The notes under the pieces were generated by a model, which was not told the DNA's origin, ran no database searches, and saw nothing but the letters and a program-made list of their open reading frames with translations. A DNA stretch of 64,000 nucleotides from UBA9732 sp052170315 (lineage in GTDB: Bacteria > Spirochaetota > Spirochaetia > Sphaerochaetales > Sphaerochaetaceae). Each line of letters opens with the position of its first letter. Position 1 is the first letter of the stretch. A program made the position numbers and the translations under genes. Below, piece after piece: positions 60,700 through 64,000 of the stretch. The DNA lies in NCBI GenBank assembly GCA_052170315.1, contig JBQNAT010000010.1, positions 1 to 64,000 of the forward strand, read 5' to 3'.

Positions 60700-62445
60700 A
60701 TGATGGACTTTTTTAACATTCTTAGCTTAATCGGCGGCGTCAGCCTTTTTCTGTTCGGTATGAGCGTAATGGGGCAGGCGCTTGAAAGAAGGGCCGGCAG
60801 CAGTCTCAGGTTTTTCCTGGGAAGAATAACTGACAGGCAGTTTACCGGGTTTCTCACAGGTATAGTTATCACGGCGGTTATGCAAAGCTCTTCCGCAACC
60901 ACCGTTATGGTTGTGGGTTTTGTAAACTCAGGCATGATGACTCTGAGACAGTCCATAAGCGTCATTATGGGCGCAAACGTGGGTACAACTATAACCTCAT
61001 GGATACTGAGCCTTGCGGGAATTTCAAGCACCAACTTTTTCATAAGGCTTTTAAAGCCTTCTTCATTCATGCCGGTACTTGCGCTGGCGGGCATAATAAT
61101 GTACACAACCTGCAAGGACAAAAAACGCGATACCGGTCTTGTGCTTCTTGGCTTTTCAACAATGATGTTCGGCATGGAAACCATGGCGTCGGCTGTTGTG
61201 GGTCTTAAAGAAATACCTCAGTTCCAGCAGCTGTTCCTAAGGTTTCAAAACCCCTTCCTTGGTGTTCTGGTCGGAGCGGTAATTACCGCGATAATCCAGT
61301 CAAGCGCAGCATCAATAGGAATTTTACAGACTTTGGCCTCAACCGGTTTGATACCCTACGGTGCTGCTATTCCCATAATAATGGGACAAAACATAGGAAC
61401 ATGCGCCACCGCCATGATTTCTTCCATAGGAACAAACAAGAATGCAAAACGCGCGGCGCTTATCCACCTCTGCTTCAATATCATAGGCACTGTAGTGCTT
61501 CTTACAGCCTTCACGGTTTTAAGGAAGCTTCTTTCTCCCGCTATCCTTTCACTGTCCGCAAGCCTGCTTGGTATTGCTGTATGCCATACAATATTCAACG
61601 TCCTCTGCGCCATGATTCTCTATCCGTTCAGCGGGGCTCTTGAAAAGCTCGCCTGCCGTATCATTCCGGACTCGCCCTCCGCTGAAAAGAAGGTGGAGCT
61701 TGACGAGCGTCTTCTCAAAACCCCTTCAATTGCGCTTGAACGCGTAAGCGTGCTCATGGACGATATGGCAAAGGAAGCTATGACATCCATGGAAGAAAGC
61801 CTGGACTCTCTTGACGGCTATACGGCCGAGCTTGATGCCCTTGTCAACGAAAAGGAAAAGCTCACCGACCATTATGAAGACATAATAGGCACCTATCTTG
61901 TAAAGCTCAGCAGCCTGAACATAGAGGATTCGGATACAATGAAGGCGGCCGAGTATCTAAAGATGATAAGCGACATAGAACGCATCGCGGACCACAGCGT
62001 AAAGATTCTGGATGCCTCGCGTGAGATGCAGCAGAAAAAGATTATATTCTCAAACGAGGCTTCAGCTGAGCTTAAAGTTCTTATAAAGGCCATAAGACAG
62101 ATAACTGAAATGGCCTATAACGCCTTTGCGAAGCATGACCTTGAAGAGGCTTTCAGAGTGGAGCCTCTGGAGCAGGTTATTGACTACCTCAAGGAAGAAA
62201 TCAGAACACGCCACATAAGGCGCCTTCAAAAAGGCGAATGCAGCATAGACGCGGGCTTTGTGCTGAATGACATTCTGACAAGCATTGAAAGAGTCAGCGA
62301 CCACTGCTCAAATATCGCGGGTTGTGTCATAGACGCCAACATGAACAATCTGAACCTTCATGAGACGCTTAACGAATACAAGCACAACAGTGAGAAATTC
62401 AATGCAACTTATACGGCATTCAGGGCAGAGTACGAGCTTCCTTAA
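60700..62445 (+). CDS. Na/Pi cotransporter family protein with PhoU domain
   Basis: A 581-residue protein. Two inverted Na/Pi repeats are visible through their QSSSATT (VMQSSSATTVMVVGF) and QSSAAS (IQSSAASIGIL) motifs; from about residue 340 the tail is helical and PhoU-like (LDSLDGYTAELDALVNEKEKL, IERIADHSVKIL). It imports phosphate with sodium, or exports it, as in YjbB. I use ATG 60700; ATG 60703 is equally good and a longer frame from TTG has no ribosome site. Confidence 0.87.
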   Translation: MMDFFNILSLIGGVSLFLFGMSVMGQALERRAGSSLRFFLGRITDRQFTGFLTGIVITAVMQSSSATTVMVVGFVNSGMMTLRQSISVIMGANVGTTITSWILSLAGISSTNFFIRLLKPSSFMPVLALAGIIMYTTCKDKKRDTGLVLLGFSTMMFGMETMASAVVGLKEIPQFQQLFLRFQNPFLGVLVGAVITAIIQSSAASIGILQTLASTGLIPYGAAIPIIMGQNIGTCATAMISSIGTNKNAKRAALIHLCFNIIGTVVLLTAFTVLRKLLSPAILSLSASLLGIAVCHTIFNVLCAMILYPFSGALEKLACRIIPDSPSAEKKVELDERLLKTPSIALERVSVLMDDMAKEAMTSMEESLDSLDGYTAELDALVNEKEKLTDHYEDIIGTYLVKLSSLNIEDSDTMKAAEYLKMISDIERIADHSVKILDASREMQQKKIIFSNEASAELKVLIKAIRQITEMAYNAFAKHDLEEAFRVEPLEQVIDYLKEEIRTRHIRRLQKGECSIDAGFVLNDILTSIERVSDHCSNIAGCVIDANMNNLNLHETLNEYKHNSEKFNATYTAFRAEYELP

Positions 62446-62447
62446 GT

Positions 62448-63443
62448 TCAAAGAAGCCCGACTCTCTTTTTTGCCCTGTTAAGTGTTCTGAGCGATACTG
62501 AAAGGGCGGTCTGCGCTCCGTTTTGCGCAACTTCGTCAAGATAGGCTTTATCTGCGCTGTAGCGTTTGTAGTTCTCCCTTATGGGGCGCAATGCGTCCGC
62601 AACCGTTTCGCCTACGGCAAGCTTGAAGTCCCCGTAGCCCCTGCCTTCAAATTCCGCTTCCGTTTCCGCGGTGCTTTTCCCTGTTGTTACGGAGTATATC
62701 GTAATCAGGTTGTTAATTCCGTCTTTGCCTTCTCTGAAAACAATTTCCTTTTCACTGTCCGTTACCGCGCGCCTGAATTTGCTTATGATTACATCAGGCT
62801 CGTCAAGTATGGATATGAAAGCGTTCGCGTTTTCATCCGACTTTGACATTTTCTTAAGAGGGTCCTGGAGAGACATGACCTTTGCGCCGGCAGCCGGTAT
62901 GTAGGGCTCAGGCACTTTGAAAGTCTGACCGTAAAGGTTATTGAAACGCTCCGCTATGTCTCTTGTGAACTCCAGATGCTGCTTTTGGTCAACCCCGACC
63001 GGAACCATATCCGCCTGATACAGAAGAATATCCGCCGCCATGAGAACGGGGTAGGTGAAAAGAGCGGCATTTACGTTGTCGGCATGTCTTGCCGCTTTGT
63101 CCTTGAACTGGGTCATGCGTGAAAGGTCTCCGAATTGGGCAATGCCTGAAAGTATCCAGGAAAGCTCCGTATGGGTATGGACTTGGCTCTGGATAAAAAC
63201 CAGACTCTTTTTCGGGTCTATCCCGCAGGCCAGAAGGAGCGCAATGGCTTCGTAGCGTCTTTTTCTGAGATTAGACGGTTCCTGGCGCACGGTAAGAGAA
63301 TGGAGATCCGCTATAAAATAAGCACAGTCGTAGTTGTCCTGCATTCTTCCCCAGTTCTTTACGGCTCCAATGTAATTTCCAAGTGTGAAAATGCCTGTAG
63401 GCTGGATACCGCTGAGGATGATTTTCTTTTTTTCCGCTTCCAT
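62448..63443 (-). CDS. trpS: Tryptophanyl-tRNA synthetase
   Basis: A 331-residue class I synthetase. The HIGH-type motif is PTGIFTLGNYIGAVKNW, and KKMSKSDEN is the KMSKS loop. It charges tRNA-Trp. AAAGGAG precedes the ATG. It converges with the Na/Pi gene. No T-box or trp leader is visible. Confidence 0.95.
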   Translation of the reverse strand: MEAEKKKIILSGIQPTGIFTLGNYIGAVKNWGRMQDNYDCAYFIADLHSLTVRQEPSNLRKRRYEAIALLLACGIDPKKSLVFIQSQVHTHTELSWILSGIAQFGDLSRMTQFKDKAARHADNVNAALFTYPVLMAADILLYQADMVPVGVDQKQHLEFTRDIAERFNNLYGQTFKVPEPYIPAAGAKVMSLQDPLKKMSKSDENANAFISILDEPDVIISKFRRAVTDSEKEIVFREGKDGINNLITIYSVTTGKSTAETEAEFEGRGYGDFKLAVGETVADALRPIRENYKRYSADKAYLDEVAQNGAQTALSVSLRTLNRAKKRVGLL

Positions 63444-63529
63444 ACCGCGCTCCTTTGCTTCATAATCGCTTAATGATAAGAATCTGAGGACATTACTTCA
63501 ATAGGTGTCAGAGCATAAAAAGCGTTTTG

Positions 63530-63558
63530 TTGACGGATGAAAAGCTTCATGCTAGACT
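63530..63558 (+). promoter_or_regulatory. Promoter of the terminal barrel-like gene
   Basis: TTGACG (63530-63535), 17 bases, TAGACT (63553-63558). The expected leader of about 85 bases is structured (63564-63645). Confidence 0.6.
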
Positions 63559-63563
63559 CAAAA

Positions 63564-63645
63564 CAGGGTAGGAAGGATGTGAAGGGAAACCGGTCTGCGT
63601 CATGCCTGCGGGACATGCCCTGCCTATTCGCTCCATGGGAGGAGT
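63564..63645 (+). promoter_or_regulatory. Structured 5' leader with possible SD-sequestering hairpin
   Basis: GGGTAGG near the 5' end can pair with CCTGCCT further on, closing several smaller helices. Just before the start codon CTCC, ATG, GGAG forms a tiny hairpin that hides the ribosome site. I could not match it to a known riboswitch family. Confidence 0.35.
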
Positions 63646-63649
63646 ATAT

Positions 63650-64000
63650 ATGAAAAAGACACTCACGGTGTTACTGCTTGTTCTGATTCTTATTCCGTCG
63701 TTCTGTTTTGCGAAGGAACTTTCCGGTATCAAAGATAAAATTCTTGAGCCCATTGCCGCTGTTCAGCTTGGCGCGGGGTACGATTTTTTTACACTCAAAG
63801 GAAAATATGACAAACATGAATTGACATCAAACAGGATGAGCGCCCTGGGAATAAACCTTGCCGTGACGCTGGATCTTTCAAAAATAGACAACTTTATGAA
63901 GGAAGGCTGGTTCGGTTATTTTGACATTGGTACAGGTTTCTCCGGCAAGATTCATTTTGCCGGTTCTGATTACAGCAGTAAAACTGCCCCCAAACTTTCA
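63650..64000 (+). CDS. Exported barrel-like protein, cut by window end
   Basis: The first 117 codons of a gene that runs off the right edge. Signal peptide MKKTLTVLLLVLILIPSFCFA is followed by AVQLGAGYDFFTLKG and GWFGYFDIGTGFSG, the alternating pattern of outer-membrane strands. GGGAGGAG precedes the ATG. No family recognised. Confidence 0.65.
   Translation, partial: MKKTLTVLLLVLILIPSFCFAKELSGIKDKILEPIAAVQLGAGYDFFTLKGKYDKHELTSNRMSALGINLAVTLDLSKIDNFMKEGWFGYFDIGTGFSGKIHFAGSDYSSKTAPKLS

Overview
The window looks like a piece of chromosome from an anaerobic, host- or rumen-associated spirochaete, most like Treponema. The pointers are lipoproteins with spirochaete-style signal peptides, a binding-protein leader ending in ...FANGQEE, many purine and amino-acid fermentation genes, oxygen-sensitive Fe-S and molybdenum enzymes, and moderate base composition. 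This assignment is inferred from style and gene content, because there is no rRNA in the window.

Layout. (1) 0.4-9.0 kb: one operon that is visibly more AT-rich than what follows. It encodes a TetR regulator with a clear promoter and operator, an M20D amidohydrolase, an NAD-dependent epimerase-like protein, a DapA-family aldolase/lyase and a complete Liv-type ABC importer. (2) 9.1-28.6 kb: an anaerobic purine-breakdown island: threonine synthase and a large fold-II PLP enzyme on the minus strand, then ygfK, ssnA, a three-subunit xanthine dehydrogenase, a second amidohydrolase, ygfM, xdhD, ygeY and ygeW on the plus strand. The ygfK and ygeY transcription units share an almost identical 18-bp direct-repeat element. 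(3) 28.7-41.5 kb: cell-envelope genes: a lipoprotein, TatD hydrolase, a small outer-membrane-like protein, a caspase-like lipoprotein, a ketopantoate-reductase-like protein, tRNA-Pro(GGG), an orphan chaperone/usher-like pair, a V-ATPase subunit-F-like protein, two CorC/HlyC-type CBS proteins and a YfcE phosphodiesterase. (4) 41.6-42.7 kb: a peroxidase-ohrR operon behind an OhrR-box-like operator. (5) 42.8-54.5 kb: a branched-chain acid module: a LeuA-like protein that has lost its catalytic and metal residues, a TIM-barrel/acyl-CoA synthetase fusion, then an isoleucine-type T-box riboswitch and an operon with an HTH-cupin-acyl-CoA synthetase fusion, omega-amidase-like hydrolase, branched-chain aminotransferase, P-loop ATPase and four-subunit VOR-type 2-oxoacid:ferredoxin oxidoreductase. 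(6) 54.5-64 kb: PucR-type regulator, nucleoside deaminase, FAD oxidoreductase, PrsW-like protease, AEC transporter, flavin reductase, Na/Pi cotransporter, trpS and the start of a secreted barrel-like protein.

How the parts work together. The purine island carries two molybdenum hydroxylase systems, amidohydrolases for purine deamination and the YgeW/YgeY pair, so it should feed purines into ammonia, carbamoyl phosphate and amino-acid-type products. The usual ygeX and hyuA are absent from the window, and the divergent PLP enzyme is a candidate replacement. The most interesting unit is the branched-chain module. A T-box with an AUC (Ile) specifier turns genes on when Ile-tRNA is uncharged. This argues that the CoA ligase, oxoacid oxidoreductase and aminotransferase run in the biosynthetic direction: branched short fatty acid to acyl-CoA, to 2-oxo acid by reductive carboxylation, to Ile/Val/Leu. 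The degenerate LeuA protein with an intact leucine-binding type C-domain could be its sensor or partner. That is inference, stated with tests in the findings.
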